Notes: a model not told the origin generated them from the letters alone. Shown: positions 25,863 to 36,143, counted from the stretch's first letter. The stretch: DNA of 64,000 bases from Pedobacter sp. WC2423 (GCF_040822065.1 NZ_CP162005.1:558001-622000); one strand, 5' to 3'. Translations and numbers: made by a program.

Positions 25863-26324
25863 TTATGCGTCTTTCAACGCCTGAATATCGAGCTTATCCA
25901 TTTTCAGCATTGCGTTCATCACTCTGGCAGTTTTTTCAGGATCATTATGATGTAACAATCTGCTTAAATCAGCAGGTACAATTTGCCATGATAGGCCAAA
26001 CTTATCTTTAAGCCAGCCACATCTTGATTTTTCTCCCCCTGCTGATAACTTTTCCCAGAACTCATCTATTTCTTCTTGCGAATGACAGTTCACGAAGAGC
26101 GAAATTGCCGGCGTGAAAGAAAACATAGGGCCTCCGTTCATTCCCAGGAAATCTTGTCCGTCCAGATGAAAAGAAGCAGACATGACTGAACCCTTTGGCA
26201 TAGGACCGCCCTCCCCATGATAAGAAATGTTTTGAATTACTGAATTTTTAAAGATGGAAGTGTAGAAATGAATTGCCTCTTCCAGGTTGTTGTCGAACCA
26301 TAAAAATGGGGTTATTTTTTTCAT
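25863..26324 (-). CDS. VOC-family protein (PhnB-like)
   Basis: 153 residues, cytosolic. The start KKITPFLWFDNNLEEAIHFYTSIF and the later SASFHLDGQDFLGMNGGP, ISLFVNCHSQEEIDEFWEKL and CGWLKDKFGLSWQIVP follow the PhnB/3-demethylubiquinone methyltransferase-like branch of the vicinal oxygen chelate superfamily. Members bind a metal through His and Glu at strand ends, but many are of unknown reaction; a glyoxalase-like activity should not be assumed. Monocistronic, converging on the osmoprotectant operon. Confidence 0.85.
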   Translation of the reverse strand: MKKITPFLWFDNNLEEAIHFYTSIFKNSVIQNISYHGEGGPMPKGSVMSASFHLDGQDFLGMNGGPMFSFTPAISLFVNCHSQEEIDEFWEKLSAGGEKSRCGWLKDKFGLSWQIVPADLSRLLHHNDPEKTARVMNAMLKMDKLDIQALKDA

Positions 26325-26500
26325 ACGTAATATATTTGGTGGTTAATTATTCTTAATTTAATTACTCCTACATTAGGAAAAGCAGTAGTTAAGCCCGTTT
26401 AAAGTTTAAATATACCTTGGTAATTTGATTAAATGAAGGGGGAAAAGAGACATTTAATGGGTGAAATCGTGCCTTTAAGCCTAAACCAATAACCACAATT

Positions 26501-27481
26501 ATGAAACGTATTTTGATCCTTTTTGCTTGCTCAGCTTTCGGAACTTGTTTATTTGCGCAGAAAAAACCAGTTAAAACCCCGGGTAATCCGATTTTTCAAG
26601 GCTGGTATGCAGATCCTGAAGCCGCAGTTTTTGGTGATAAATTCTGGGTATATCCAACTTATTCCGCTAAATATGAAGAACAAGTATTTATGGATGCTTT
26701 TTCTTCATCAGATCTGGTTACCTGGAAAAAACATGGCCATGTACTGGATACTGCCAATTTTAAATGGGCAAAAAAAGCAGTGTGGGCACCTTCCATTACT
26801 AAAAAAGGCGACCAATATTATCTGTTTTTTGGTGCAAATGATATACAAAGTGATCAGGAAACAGGAGGAATCGGGATCGGCGTAGCTGATAAACCCGAGG
26901 GCCCTTTTAAAGATTATCTCGGAAAACCGTTAATTGATAAATTTTATAATGGTGCCCAGCCGATAGATCAGTTTATATTTAAAGATAAAGACGGTCAGTA
27001 TTATTTGATATATGGCGGATGGGGACACTGTAATATCGGAAAAATGAAACCTGATTTTACCGGGTTCATCCCATTTGAAGACGGCAAATTATTCAAAGAA
27101 ATTACCCCTCAGGGTTATGTAGAAGGCCCTTATATGTTTATCAGGAATGGAAAATATTACTTCATGTGGTCAGAAGGCGGATGGACAGGCCCTGATTATT
27201 CTGTGGCTTATGCAGTAGCCGATTCACCAATGGGGCCATTTAAAAGAGTAGATAAAATACTCAAACAAGACCCGAAAGTTGCCACTGGTGCAGGTCATCA
27301 TTCTATTATCAAACACCCGCAAACTGATGATTATTATATCGTTTACCACAGAAGACCTTTAAATGAAAGCAATGGAAATCACCGGGTAACCTGTATCGAT
27401 AAAATGGAGTTTGATACTAACGGATTGATTAAACCGGTACAGATCACGTTTGAAGGCGTAAAAAGTAATCCAATCAAATGA
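26501..27481 (+). CDS. Exported glycoside hydrolase family 43 protein
   Basis: 326 residues. A signal peptide ends at about FAQ (residue 19). The five-bladed propeller of GH43 is recognisable: NPIFQGWYADPEAAVF with the catalytic-base Asp, WAPSITKKGDQYYLFFGAND, DQFIFKDKDGQYYLIYGG with the pKa-modulating Asp, and TPQGYVEGPYMFIRNGKYYFM with the catalytic-acid Glu. Blade ends carry GHHSII and YYIVYHRRPL. GH43 enzymes are mostly arabinanases, arabinofuranosidases or xylosidases acting on plant hemicellulose. It has no SusC/D neighbours, so it works outside a classical polysaccharide locus. Confidence 0.9.
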   Translation: MKRILILFACSAFGTCLFAQKKPVKTPGNPIFQGWYADPEAAVFGDKFWVYPTYSAKYEEQVFMDAFSSSDLVTWKKHGHVLDTANFKWAKKAVWAPSITKKGDQYYLFFGANDIQSDQETGGIGIGVADKPEGPFKDYLGKPLIDKFYNGAQPIDQFIFKDKDGQYYLIYGGWGHCNIGKMKPDFTGFIPFEDGKLFKEITPQGYVEGPYMFIRNGKYYFMWSEGGWTGPDYSVAYAVADSPMGPFKRVDKILKQDPKVATGAGHHSIIKHPQTDDYYIVYHRRPLNESNGNHRVTCIDKMEFDTNGLIKPVQITFEGVKSNPIK

Positions 27482-27776
27482 TAGAATTGAGCTGATGGCG
27501 TGAATGAGGATTATTTCTTTAATTTGTTACAATTAAAGCCTGATAAAGACGTTTTGTTCGTATTTTAATAATAAAACTGAACAATTTCATAATTACACTT
27601 CCGGACTGGTTTTTGTAAACCATAAAAGCATACAATAATGGCCTGATTGATTTAAATCCTATTTAATAGCAATAGGGTGATGATAATAAGAGAAAAAACA
27701 ACTAAGTTGTACATCCCTTATCGATTGGGATTATATACTGATTTTTGCTAAGAATTTTAAATACGCTGCTACACAA
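27482..27776. other. Non-coding stretch before the Pls-like gene
   Basis: 295 AT-rich bases. Two small perfect inverted repeats are visible: TGGTTT/AAACCA (27607-27622) and ACAAC/GTTGT (27698-27710). Either might be an operator for the large gene downstream. No TAnnTTTG box was found with confidence. Confidence 0.35.
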
Positions 27777-30700
27777 ATGAATGAATTAACCGGGTCTTCT
27801 AAACAAACTTTGAATTTATTAAGTGCTGTTACAGGAGCTGTTTATGTACTGTTGAATAAATATCAGGCCTATCTGAACGATGTCGTTAAGATTGAACTGG
27901 GCATTCAGGAAAACGGGCAGGACGGAAAAATAAAAAAAGCAATAGAATTTGAACAGCTATTGGATGGTTCGTTGACTTTCAATTCCTTAAGTGATCGGAT
28001 ATCCAACAGTATCAATGCCCTGAACAGCAATCCGGCTGATGACTTTTTATTACTGATTATCTGGAAGAGTGACGATCAGGCCAATGAATATAAATGTATC
28101 ATTCGTATAGAAGATGGTGATGTGGCTGGCTCAGTATTCAGCTGTAAAGACACTGCATTTTACGCTGCCGTTTTTAAACAAGCACACAACCACTTTCTGA
28201 ATGTATTACAACAAGTAGCGGAAAATCCGGCGATACAAATCTCCAAACTCTCCTTTATGGACGAACAGGAGCTGGAACAGCTGACCATTTTTAACACCGG
28301 CCTGATTGATAATGCAGTTGCAACGCCAGAATTATTACACTCTATATTTGAACGTACTGCGTTAACTTTTCCTCAAAACAAGGCGGTACATGCCGGAAGC
28401 AGGCAGGTCAGTTACCAGGAATTAAATCTGGCCGCAAACCAGCTTGCCGGCCGCTTAATTGAAAGAGGTATACAAAAGGGTGATTTTGTGGGGATTTTAC
28501 TCAAACGTTCCCCTGAAGTTTATCTTTCCATGCTTGCTATTCTCAAAGCAGGAGCAGCTTATGTACCACTGGATATCGGTTATCCTGAAGACAGGGTGAG
28601 CTTTATCCTGGAAGATTGCGGTGCTAAATTTTTATTAAGTGATGAAGCCTGTTCTGCCAGCTTCAAACTTTCCTGCGAAGTAATCCTGGTGGATGACCAT
28701 TCATTTGCCATTCGTCAAAACAATAACAATTCACCGGAAATAGAGATTACAGTCGCTGATCCGGCTTATATGATTTATACCTCCGGGTCAACAGGACGTC
28801 CTAAAGGTGTAATTATTTCACATGCAGCGATCAGTAACCTGGTTAAAGGAGAAGATCGCCTGTTTGAACTGAACCCACAGGATAAAGTTGCACAAGTTTT
28901 CTCTGTGGCCTTTGATGCTTCTTTAGAAGAAATCTGGCTGGCTTTCAGATCAGGAGCTGCTTTATTCCCTGTTTCGGAAGCTGTGATGCACTCCGGATCA
29001 GATCTGAGTGACTATATCGCAACCCATCAGCTCACGGTATTGTCTACTGTGCCGACCATGCTTTCAATGATGCAATACCCTTTGCCATCGCTGCGCCTGC
29101 TGATTCTTGGTGGAGAAAACTGTCCGCATGAACTACTATTGCCATGGCATAGCAGCGGCCTGAGAATTGTGAATACTTACGGCCCTACAGAAGCAACGGT
29201 AATTGCTACCTATGCTGATTTTAACCCTTTACATAAAATAACAATCGGAAAACCCGCAGTTAATTATACCACCTATATCCTGGATGAACAACATTTACCA
29301 GTACCTATTGGTGTACCCGGTGAACTTTGTATCGGCGGACCTGGGCTGGCTATTGGTTATTTGCATCAGCCTGAACTAACTGCTGAGAAATTCATTCAGC
29401 CAGCTTTTACAATCGCCGATAATGCTCCATGCTGTCTATACCGCAGTGGTGACCTTGCCCGTTTCAATGAACAGGGGAACATTGAATTTTTAGGACGTAT
29501 AGATCTTCAGGTAAAACTCAGAGGTTATAGAATAGAGCTTTCAGAAATAGAATCGCAGTTACTGCAAATTGAGAGTATTAAGAATGCGGTCGTTACCGTT
29601 AAAGAAGATGAGCAGAAAGTACAAAGGCTGGTCGCTTACCTGATTTTGAAAGGAGAAGCAGATACGTTTAACGAAGAGGGTTGTAAAACACAGCTTAAAG
29701 CCAGGTTAGCGCCTTATATGGTACCTGCGGTATTTGTAATTATGGATGCCTTTCCACTGCTGGCCAGTGGTAAAGTAGACCGTAAACTCTTGCCTCAGCC
29801 TGTTAAGAAATATAAAACAGAGGGACGTAAACTCGTAGCTCCCCGCACTCTAACAGAAACGATGCTGCTGGAGGTATGGAAAAAATATTTTGAACCACAG
29901 GAAGTTTCTGTGACCGATGACTTCTTTGACCTTGGCGGACACTCCCTTGTTGCTTCCATGATGGTTTCGGAATTGCGGAAAACAGGTGCTGCTGCACAAA
30001 TCTCTGTGCAGGACATTTATACTTGTCGCAGTTTAGAAAAACTTGCGGCTAAAATCAGCGCGATTGCTGAGGACAATGAACAATTACCAAAAGAGAAAGC
30101 CGAACCCACTGTCAGACTAAAAGTGCCGGCAGGAATGAAGGCCATAACCTCATTTTTGCAATTAATCAGTGTGCTGATCTTTTTTATGATAGGCTCAGCA
30201 GGGCTGATGGCACCTTTTGTTATTCGTCATTTCGGCTCATCAACCAAGGTACATGACCTTTTGGTTTATGGCGTAACGGGTTTCTCTGCTTTATTCTTTT
30301 CTATCATTATCCTTTCCATTGCAGCGAAATGGATACTGATTGGTAAATTCAAAGCAGGCAGATATCCGCTTTGGGGCTGGTATTACCTGCGTTTCTGGAT
30401 TGTAAAGAAACTGATTGATCTGAGTCCGATTGGCATTTTAAGCGGAACACCATTTCTAAAATGGTATTTCAGCCTGATGGGTGCAAAAATAGGAAAACGT
30501 GTTTTCCTGGGTTCAGACAGAATCCGGGTATTCGACTTGCTGACTATCGGTGATGGCTCCAGCATTTCCAAAGAATCACATTTACTCGGTTATAAAATTG
30601 AAGATGGTGCGCTGATTATCGGTAGTTTAACCATTGGGGAAAACTGTTTTGTGGGTACGCGTTCCGTAATTTCGCCGGGTGCAGTGATGGAAAATGGCGC

Positions 30701-32243
30701 TGGAATAGGAGAGCTGTCGCAACTTCAGCCAGACACTACGATTCCTGCAGGAGCTTACTGGAAAGGAACGCCAGCGGTACATATCGGGCCAAACAAAGCA
30801 GCACCCGCTATCAAATTTATCGGACAGAATAAACCGATGAATTTTGCATTGTATGTGGCTGTGCTGGCTTTAACTTTAGGCTTTGTCTTCGTTTTTCCTT
30901 TCGGATTAAGTATTCCGTTTATCGTGATCTATTACGAAGTCGTCTTATCTTTTGGTCTGGGCTGGGCAATGATACTTTCTATCCCGATTTCGGCTATGTA
31001 TATTATCATTTACTGTGCTTCGGTAGCGCTGTTCAAATGGCTGATCATTGGTAAACTCAAAGAAGAGGCTTTCAGTATGTACAGCTACAAGTATATCCGC
31101 AAATGGGCAGTGGATTCGCTGATGAATATGAGTTTAACTTACTTCAGATCCGTTTATGCGACCATATACCTGTCTTCCTGGTTAAGACTGATGGGGACGC
31201 GTATTGGTAAAGCCACTGAAATATCAACCGTAAATCAAATCACGACCGACCTGGTAAAAATAGGGGCAGGAAGTTTTCTGGCCGATTCTGTGAGTTTAGG
31301 CTCTCCTGAAGTACACCAGGGTACAATGTACCTGCGTCAGATTACTATCGGAAATAAAACTTTTATTGGAAACAGTGCGGTGATTTCATCAGGAGATACG
31401 ATCGGCAGCAATTGCCTGATCGGTGTATTGTCTACACCGCCAGCTAATATCGAGAAAAAATATATCAATGATTCATCCTGGCTTGGTGCTCCGCCAATGT
31501 ATTTGCCTAAAAGACAGGAAAGTGTGAAGTTTGCCGATGACCTGACTTTCAGACCTACCAATAAATTATATATTCAGCGTGGTATCATTGAGCTTTTCAA
31601 AATTACTTTGCCTTATGCCATTACTTCGGTGATCTTATTGTTATTCTATCATTTAATTGATAACTATTATGCTCATTCCAGCAGGCATATCGCTTATACC
31701 CTGAGTATCGCCCCGTTTTTATTGCTTGCGCTGATTGGCGTCTCTGCTTTAATTACTGTGTTGTTTAAAAAGGTACTGATTGGTACTTATAAACCCTCAA
31801 ACCAACCGCTCTGGAGTATGTTTGTCTGGAAAAATGAACTCGTTAATTCCCTGTGTGAAAACATGGTCTACCCGCTACTGGTCAATACATTATTGGGGAC
31901 GCCATTTGCACCTGTATTTTTCAGAATGATGGGTTGTGACATTGGAAAAGACGTTTATATGGATACCAGTGAGATCACAGAATTCGATCTTGTGCATATA
32001 GGGGATCATGTAGCCATTAACCACATGTGTACTATACAAACTCACTTATTTGAAGACCGTGTGATGAAAATGGCGCACCTGAATATAGGTGATAATTGTA
32101 ATGTAGGGGCAATGAGTGTAGTGCTTTATGATTCTACCCTGGAAGAAGGGGCGACTTTACAAGCACTATCCTTAGTGATGAAAGGGGAAACAATTCCGAA
32201 GCGAACACAATGGGCAGGTTCGCCAGCCAAATTTGTGAAGTAG
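27777..32243 (+). CDS. Pls-like synthetase: adenylation, carrier and three membrane-spaced hexapeptide domains
   Basis: 1488 residues. Residues 1-180 resemble a trimmed condensation-like end. An amino-acid adenylation domain follows (about 185-680): YTSGSTGRPKG near 331, VAFDASLEEIW, NTYGPTEATV, YRSGDLARF, KLRGYRIELSEIE and GKVDRKLLP. A carrier domain has DDFFDLGGHSLVA, phosphopantetheine Ser near 722. Three left-handed beta-helix (hexapeptide acyltransferase-like) domains, near 900-1000, 1138-1240 and 1381-1485, each follow a pair of membrane helices (790-855, 1022-1090, 1280-1335). This A-T-TM2-C1-TM2-C2-TM2-C3 plan matches epsilon-poly-lysine synthetase Pls and the TIGR02353-type terminal domain. 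It likely joins an amino acid or similar monomer into a homopolymer, or transfers it to an acceptor at the inner membrane. The monomer is unknown. Confidence 0.85.
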   Translation: MNELTGSSKQTLNLLSAVTGAVYVLLNKYQAYLNDVVKIELGIQENGQDGKIKKAIEFEQLLDGSLTFNSLSDRISNSINALNSNPADDFLLLIIWKSDDQANEYKCIIRIEDGDVAGSVFSCKDTAFYAAVFKQAHNHFLNVLQQVAENPAIQISKLSFMDEQELEQLTIFNTGLIDNAVATPELLHSIFERTALTFPQNKAVHAGSRQVSYQELNLAANQLAGRLIERGIQKGDFVGILLKRSPEVYLSMLAILKAGAAYVPLDIGYPEDRVSFILEDCGAKFLLSDEACSASFKLSCEVILVDDHSFAIRQNNNNSPEIEITVADPAYMIYTSGSTGRPKGVIISHAAISNLVKGEDRLFELNPQDKVAQVFSVAFDASLEEIWLAFRSGAALFPVSEAVMHSGSDLSDYIATHQLTVLSTVPTMLSMMQYPLPSLRLLILGGENCPHELLLPWHSSGLRIVNTYGPTEATVIATYADFNPLHKITIGKPAVNYTTYILDEQHLPVPIGVPGELCIGGPGLAIGYLHQPELTAEKFIQPAFTIADNAPCCLYRSGDLARFNEQGNIEFLGRIDLQVKLRGYRIELSEIESQLLQIESIKNAVVTVKEDEQKVQRLVAYLILKGEADTFNEEGCKTQLKARLAPYMVPAVFVIMDAFPLLASGKVDRKLLPQPVKKYKTEGRKLVAPRTLTETMLLEVWKKYFEPQEVSVTDDFFDLGGHSLVASMMVSELRKTGAAAQISVQDIYTCRSLEKLAAKISAIAEDNEQLPKEKAEPTVRLKVPAGMKAITSFLQLISVLIFFMIGSAGLMAPFVIRHFGSSTKVHDLLVYGVTGFSALFFSIIILSIAAKWILIGKFKAGRYPLWGWYYLRFWIVKKLIDLSPIGILSGTPFLKWYFSLMGAKIGKRVFLGSDRIRVFDLLTIGDGSSISKESHLLGYKIEDGALIIGSLTIGENCFVGTRSVISPGAVMENGAGIGELSQLQPDTTIPAGAYWKGTPAVHIGPNKAAPAIKFIGQNKPMNFALYVAVLALTLGFVFVFPFGLSIPFIVIYYEVVLSFGLGWAMILSIPISAMYIIIYCASVALFKWLIIGKLKEEAFSMYSYKYIRKWAVDSLMNMSLTYFRSVYATIYLSSWLRLMGTRIGKATEISTVNQITTDLVKIGAGSFLADSVSLGSPEVHQGTMYLRQITIGNKTFIGNSAVISSGDTIGSNCLIGVLSTPPANIEKKYINDSSWLGAPPMYLPKRQESVKFADDLTFRPTNKLYIQRGIIELFKITLPYAITSVILLLFYHLIDNYYAHSSRHIAYTLSIAPFLLLALIGVSALITVLFKKVLIGTYKPSNQPLWSMFVWKNELVNSLCENMVYPLLVNTLLGTPFAPVFFRMMGCDIGKDVYMDTSEITEFDLVHIGDHVAINHMCTIQTHLFEDRVMKMAHLNIGDNCNVGAMSVVLYDSTLEEGATLQALSLVMKGETIPKRTQWAGSPAKFVK

Positions 32244-32321
32244 TTCAATAGGATGGTGAGGTGAAATCGTAGCATAGAAAAATAACAAGGGGAAATAAAG
32301 TTGATTATATAGGTTTAATTG

Positions 32322-32351
32322 TTGCAACTCTGGGTTTATCTACTAAATTTG
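32322..32351 (+). promoter_or_regulatory. Promoter of the SAM hydrolase-TonB receptor operon
   Basis: TTG (32322-32324), a 19-base spacer and TAAATTTG (32344-32351) fit the Bacteroidota consensus at both boxes. The ATG lies 20 bases beyond the -7 box. Confidence 0.65.
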
Positions 32352-32371
32352 TAGACTTTAGATAAAACCAG

Positions 32372-33286
32372 ATGATCACAAACCTAAAATACAGTATTAC
32401 CTTAATTTTTCTATTCTTTATTACCGGCCTGGCTTCAGCTCAAAACAAAATTCTTGTTTTTCAATCAGACTTTGGCTTAAAAGACGGTGCAGTATCTGCG
32501 ATGAAAGGAGTAGCTATTGGCGTTTCGCCGGATCTTAAAATATTCGACCTCACGCATGAAATACCTGCTTATAATATCTGGGAGGCTGCTTACCGATTAG
32601 TTCAGACCGTACCTTATTATCCAGCCGGAACAGTATTCGTTTCTGTGGTAGACCCGGGAGTAGGGACGAGCCGCAAATCTGTAGTGCTTAAAACTAAAAC
32701 AGGACAATTTATCGTGACACCAGATAATGGTACGCTGACTTTAGTTGCGCAATCTCTGGGGATTGAAGAAGTCCGGGAAATCAATGAGGTTAAAAACAGA
32801 CGTAAAGATTCAGAGAAGTCTTATACTTTCCACGGACGTGATGTTTACGCTTTTACCGGAGCAAGATTAGCTTCAGGTGCAATCACCTATGATCAGGTTG
32901 GAAATGAACTTCCAAAACAAGTTGTAGAGATTCCTTATCAAAAAGCTACGCTGGAAAATGGCAAACTTAAAGGAAGCATCTCTATTCTTGATGTACAGTT
33001 CGGCAATATCTGGACAGACATTACCGCAGACCTGGTCAAACAGCTTAACCCGCGATATGGAGACGTCATGCACTTGCAAATCTTCCACAAAGGAAAGAAA
33101 GTTTATGAAGGAGATGCGCCTTATAGTCAGACTTTTGGCGCTGTTGCCGAAGGTAAGCCTTTAAGTTATCTGAATAGCCTGTTACAGTTGTCTTTCGCTT
33201 TAAACCAGGCTAACTTTGCTGCAGTTCATCAGATTGCCAGTGGCAATGAATGGAGTGTAGAAGTAACTTTAAAGAAGGGTAAATAA
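32372..33286 (+). CDS. Exported SAM hydroxide adenosyltransferase (DUF62)
   Basis: 304 residues. Unlike most family members it begins with a signal peptide (ITLIFLFFITGLASAQ, about residues 8-24). The DUF62 domain follows: VFQSDFGLKDGAVSAMKG with the substrate Asp, IFDLTHEIPAYNIWEAA, VVDPGVGTSRKSVVLK and TPDNGTLTLVAQSLG; the C-terminal beta domain starts near residue 190. The family splits S-adenosylmethionine to adenosine and methionine using hydroxide; fluorinase and chlorinase are relatives. Export means the substrate would be met outside the cytosol. It is separated by one base from the TonB receptor gene that follows. Confidence 0.9.
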   Translation: MITNLKYSITLIFLFFITGLASAQNKILVFQSDFGLKDGAVSAMKGVAIGVSPDLKIFDLTHEIPAYNIWEAAYRLVQTVPYYPAGTVFVSVVDPGVGTSRKSVVLKTKTGQFIVTPDNGTLTLVAQSLGIEEVREINEVKNRRKDSEKSYTFHGRDVYAFTGARLASGAITYDQVGNELPKQVVEIPYQKATLENGKLKGSISILDVQFGNIWTDITADLVKQLNPRYGDVMHLQIFHKGKKVYEGDAPYSQTFGAVAEGKPLSYLNSLLQLSFALNQANFAAVHQIASGNEWSVEVTLKKGK

Positions 33287-33287
33287 G

Positions 33288-35966
33288 ATGAAGAGATTAA
33301 TTAGCGCTTTCCTTTTTCTTCTGATTTCAACTGCTGCTTTCTCACAAAACCGGACGATAACAGGCCGGGTTACAGACCAGCACAACAATCCATTACCCGG
33401 TGCAACGATTGTACTATCGCCGGATGGCAAACAAACCACCAGCGATCAATCCGGTGCCTTTAAAATAACGGCAACTGCCGGTACACAGCTGATCGGAGTT
33501 AACTTTGTTGGGTATAAACTCTTTAAAGAAAAGCTGACCGCTGTAAACTATTATACCATCAGCTTACAGCCGGATGAAGCGGTGCTGGATGAAGTCGTTT
33601 TGGTCGGTACGCGCAGTACAGGCAGAACAAGATTGAATACCGCAGTGCCTGTAGATGTATTCAATATCCCAAAATTACAGCTGATGGCACCGCAGAATGA
33701 TTTAAACCAGCTGCTGCAATATGCTTCACCCTCTTTTAACTCTAACCGCCAGTCCTCTTCTGATGGTAGTGAACATATTGATCCGGCCAGTATCCGTGGA
33801 TTAGGCCCTGATCAGTTACTGGTGTTAATGAATGGGAAACGCAGACACACGACTTCTCTGGTAAACAACCAGGGAACGGTGGGCAATGGATCTGTAGGCA
33901 CAGATATGAATACCATTCCAGCCTCTGCTATTGAAAGAATTGAGGTTTTAAGAGATGGTGCTTCTGCACAATACGGCTCAGATGCAATTGCAGGTGTGGT
34001 TAATATCGTTCTGAAACAAAATACGGGTAAATTACTGATTGCAGCGACAGGGGGGATTACTTCCAGAGGTGATGGACAGGTGGGGCAGCTCAATCTGAAC
34101 TATGGAACTGCCTTAGGTAAAAATGGTGGTTATTTAAACCTGACTGCCGAAGGTGCTTACCGGGGTAAAACCACACGTGACCAGAACAATGACCTGATTA
34201 TTTTTGATCAGTCTGCTAATCCGGCCCGTGCTTACGATGATGCCCGGTTAAAAGCAAGAGGTTTAACCAGAGATGATTTTAATTTCCAGATCGGAGATGC
34301 TAAAATTCAGAACCTGTCTGCTTTTTTTAACCTTGGACTTCCGTTTAACCATGGGGAAACTGAATTTTATGCCTTTGGCGGATATAATTACAGAACCGGA
34401 GAAGGCTTTGGCTTTCGCAGGCTGCCGGCTAACCCTTCAGTAAATGTATACAGTATTTTTCCTGATGGATACCAGCCCAATACGACTTCAAAGATCAATG
34501 ACAGGTCTTTGGCATTTGGATTTAAACAGAAACTGGGGAATTGGAATGCTGACCTGAGCAATACTTTGGGTGACAACAGGTTTGACTACGAAGTGAACAA
34601 TACCGTGAATGCTTCTTTACAGGATAAATCTCCAACCAGCTTTAAAGCAGGAGGGCATGAATTCCTTCAAAATACAACTAACCTTGACTTTAGCCGTAAA
34701 CTTGATGTTGCTTCGGGCTTAAACGTTGCTTTTGGTGCAGAATTCAGAGTGGACGATTACCAGATCAGGGCAGGTGAAGAAGCTTCCTGGAAAAATTATG
34801 CTTTGATTACAAATCCTGATGGTACGGTTTCCAACCCTTCAGGACTTGCAGGAGGTTCACAATCATTCAACGGGTTTTCTCCTGATAATGTGGTGCATAA
34901 AAACAGGAGCAATACCGGATTATATGCCGATGGTGAACTGGATATAACTTCAAAATGGCTCATCAGTGGTGCAGCCAGGTTTGAACATTATAGTGACTTT
35001 GGCTCTACTGTAAGTGGTAAATTCGCTACCCGTTACAAGATCACCCCGAAATTTAATATCAGGGGGGCCATCAGTAATGGATTCAGAGCGCCATCCCTGC
35101 ATCAGCAATATTTTAGTGCGGTAAGTACCGATATTTTACCTGACAATACCTTAGGGCAATCGGGATTTTTTATCAATAGCAGCCCTGTCGCCAAAGCTTT
35201 GGGGATTCCGGAATTAAAGCAGGAAACCTCCATGAATTACAGCCTTGGTTTTACAGCTCAGCCTTTTAGGAATTTCAGTATTTCGGTAGATGGTTATCTG
35301 ACTGCTATTAAAAACAGGATTGTGCTGACCGGAAGCTTCGGTTATGATGCATTTGGAGATCCCGTTCCTGAAGTTCAAAGTATCATTAATTCTTTTGGTG
35401 TATCTTCTGCACGCTTTTTCAGCAATGCAATTGATACCAGGACTATCGGCGTAGATGTTGTGGCAGATTATAATATCAGATCAGGCGGCCATACTTATGG
35501 CGCTTCCCTGGGTTTTAATATTAACAGGAATAAAATTATTGGTGACCTGCATATCCCGGATCAGTTAAAAGGGCAGGAGGATATCTTTTTCTCACCGAAT
35601 GACAGAACTTTGATTACAGAGGGAACACCAAGGATAAAAACCAATCTTGCGCTGAATTATGGCTACAAGAATTTCAGTTTACTGCTGCGTAACGTTTACT
35701 TTGGAAAAGTGGCCAGAAACAGTTTCCCTTATGGAGAAGAGCAGATTCATAGTGGAAAAGTGGTAACTGACCTATCCTTAAGCTATAACGTAAAACCTGT
35801 GACCTTTACTTTGGGTGCGAATAACCTTTTTGATATCTTTCCTGATCAGCAAATTTATGCCAACAGTTATTTTGGTGTATTTAAATATGCTTCAGTGCAG
35901 ATGGGAACCCTTGGAAGTTATTGCTTTCTGCGGGCGACACTGGAGTTACCCAATAAAAAGAGATAA
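33288..35966 (+). CDS. TonB-dependent outer-membrane receptor
   Basis: 892 residues. Signal peptide (ends FSQ, about residue 20), a carboxypeptidase-like beta-sandwich (RTITGRVTDQHNNPLPGATI), a linker, then the plug (about 115-240) with LNQLLQYASPSFNSN, SIRGLGPDQLLVLMNGKRRH and AIERIEVLRDGASAQYGSDA, and a 22-strand barrel to the end. No SusD partner and no STN domain are present, so it is not a SusC. Its plug resembles those of receptors for vitamins or nucleoside-like ligands, but specificity cannot be read directly. Co-transcription with an exported SAM hydrolase suggests uptake of an adenosine or SAM-derived molecule. A hairpin terminator follows. Confidence 0.92.
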   Translation: MKRLISAFLFLLISTAAFSQNRTITGRVTDQHNNPLPGATIVLSPDGKQTTSDQSGAFKITATAGTQLIGVNFVGYKLFKEKLTAVNYYTISLQPDEAVLDEVVLVGTRSTGRTRLNTAVPVDVFNIPKLQLMAPQNDLNQLLQYASPSFNSNRQSSSDGSEHIDPASIRGLGPDQLLVLMNGKRRHTTSLVNNQGTVGNGSVGTDMNTIPASAIERIEVLRDGASAQYGSDAIAGVVNIVLKQNTGKLLIAATGGITSRGDGQVGQLNLNYGTALGKNGGYLNLTAEGAYRGKTTRDQNNDLIIFDQSANPARAYDDARLKARGLTRDDFNFQIGDAKIQNLSAFFNLGLPFNHGETEFYAFGGYNYRTGEGFGFRRLPANPSVNVYSIFPDGYQPNTTSKINDRSLAFGFKQKLGNWNADLSNTLGDNRFDYEVNNTVNASLQDKSPTSFKAGGHEFLQNTTNLDFSRKLDVASGLNVAFGAEFRVDDYQIRAGEEASWKNYALITNPDGTVSNPSGLAGGSQSFNGFSPDNVVHKNRSNTGLYADGELDITSKWLISGAARFEHYSDFGSTVSGKFATRYKITPKFNIRGAISNGFRAPSLHQQYFSAVSTDILPDNTLGQSGFFINSSPVAKALGIPELKQETSMNYSLGFTAQPFRNFSISVDGYLTAIKNRIVLTGSFGYDAFGDPVPEVQSIINSFGVSSARFFSNAIDTRTIGVDVVADYNIRSGGHTYGASLGFNINRNKIIGDLHIPDQLKGQEDIFFSPNDRTLITEGTPRIKTNLALNYGYKNFSLLLRNVYFGKVARNSFPYGEEQIHSGKVVTDLSLSYNVKPVTFTLGANNLFDIFPDQQIYANSYFGVFKYASVQMGTLGSYCFLRATLELPNKKR

Positions 35967-35974
35967 ATGGAAGG

Positions 35975-36012
35975 CTAAAGGCAGGAAGTAATCTTGTCTT
36001 TAGTTTCTTTTT
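35975..36012 (+). terminator. Terminator after the TonB receptor
   Basis: CTAAAGGCAGGA (35975-35986) pairs with TCTTGTCTTTAG (35992-36003) over a five-base loop with two wobble pairs, then a T-rich tract. Confidence 0.65.
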
Positions 36013-36143
36013 GTTTGAATTGTGTAATAATTCGGGAATATGAATCACCTGTATTCTTTGTTCATTGCTATCTGAGCTGCATTGTTAATCATGATTTAAT
36101 ATACTATCATTGAATTGTGTAATCATTTATTTGATTATTGTAA

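Noticed and set aside
27777..28320. A full NRPS condensation domain at the N-terminus of the Pls-like protein
   Set aside because: The HHxxxDG catalytic motif is absent and the region is less than half the normal length.
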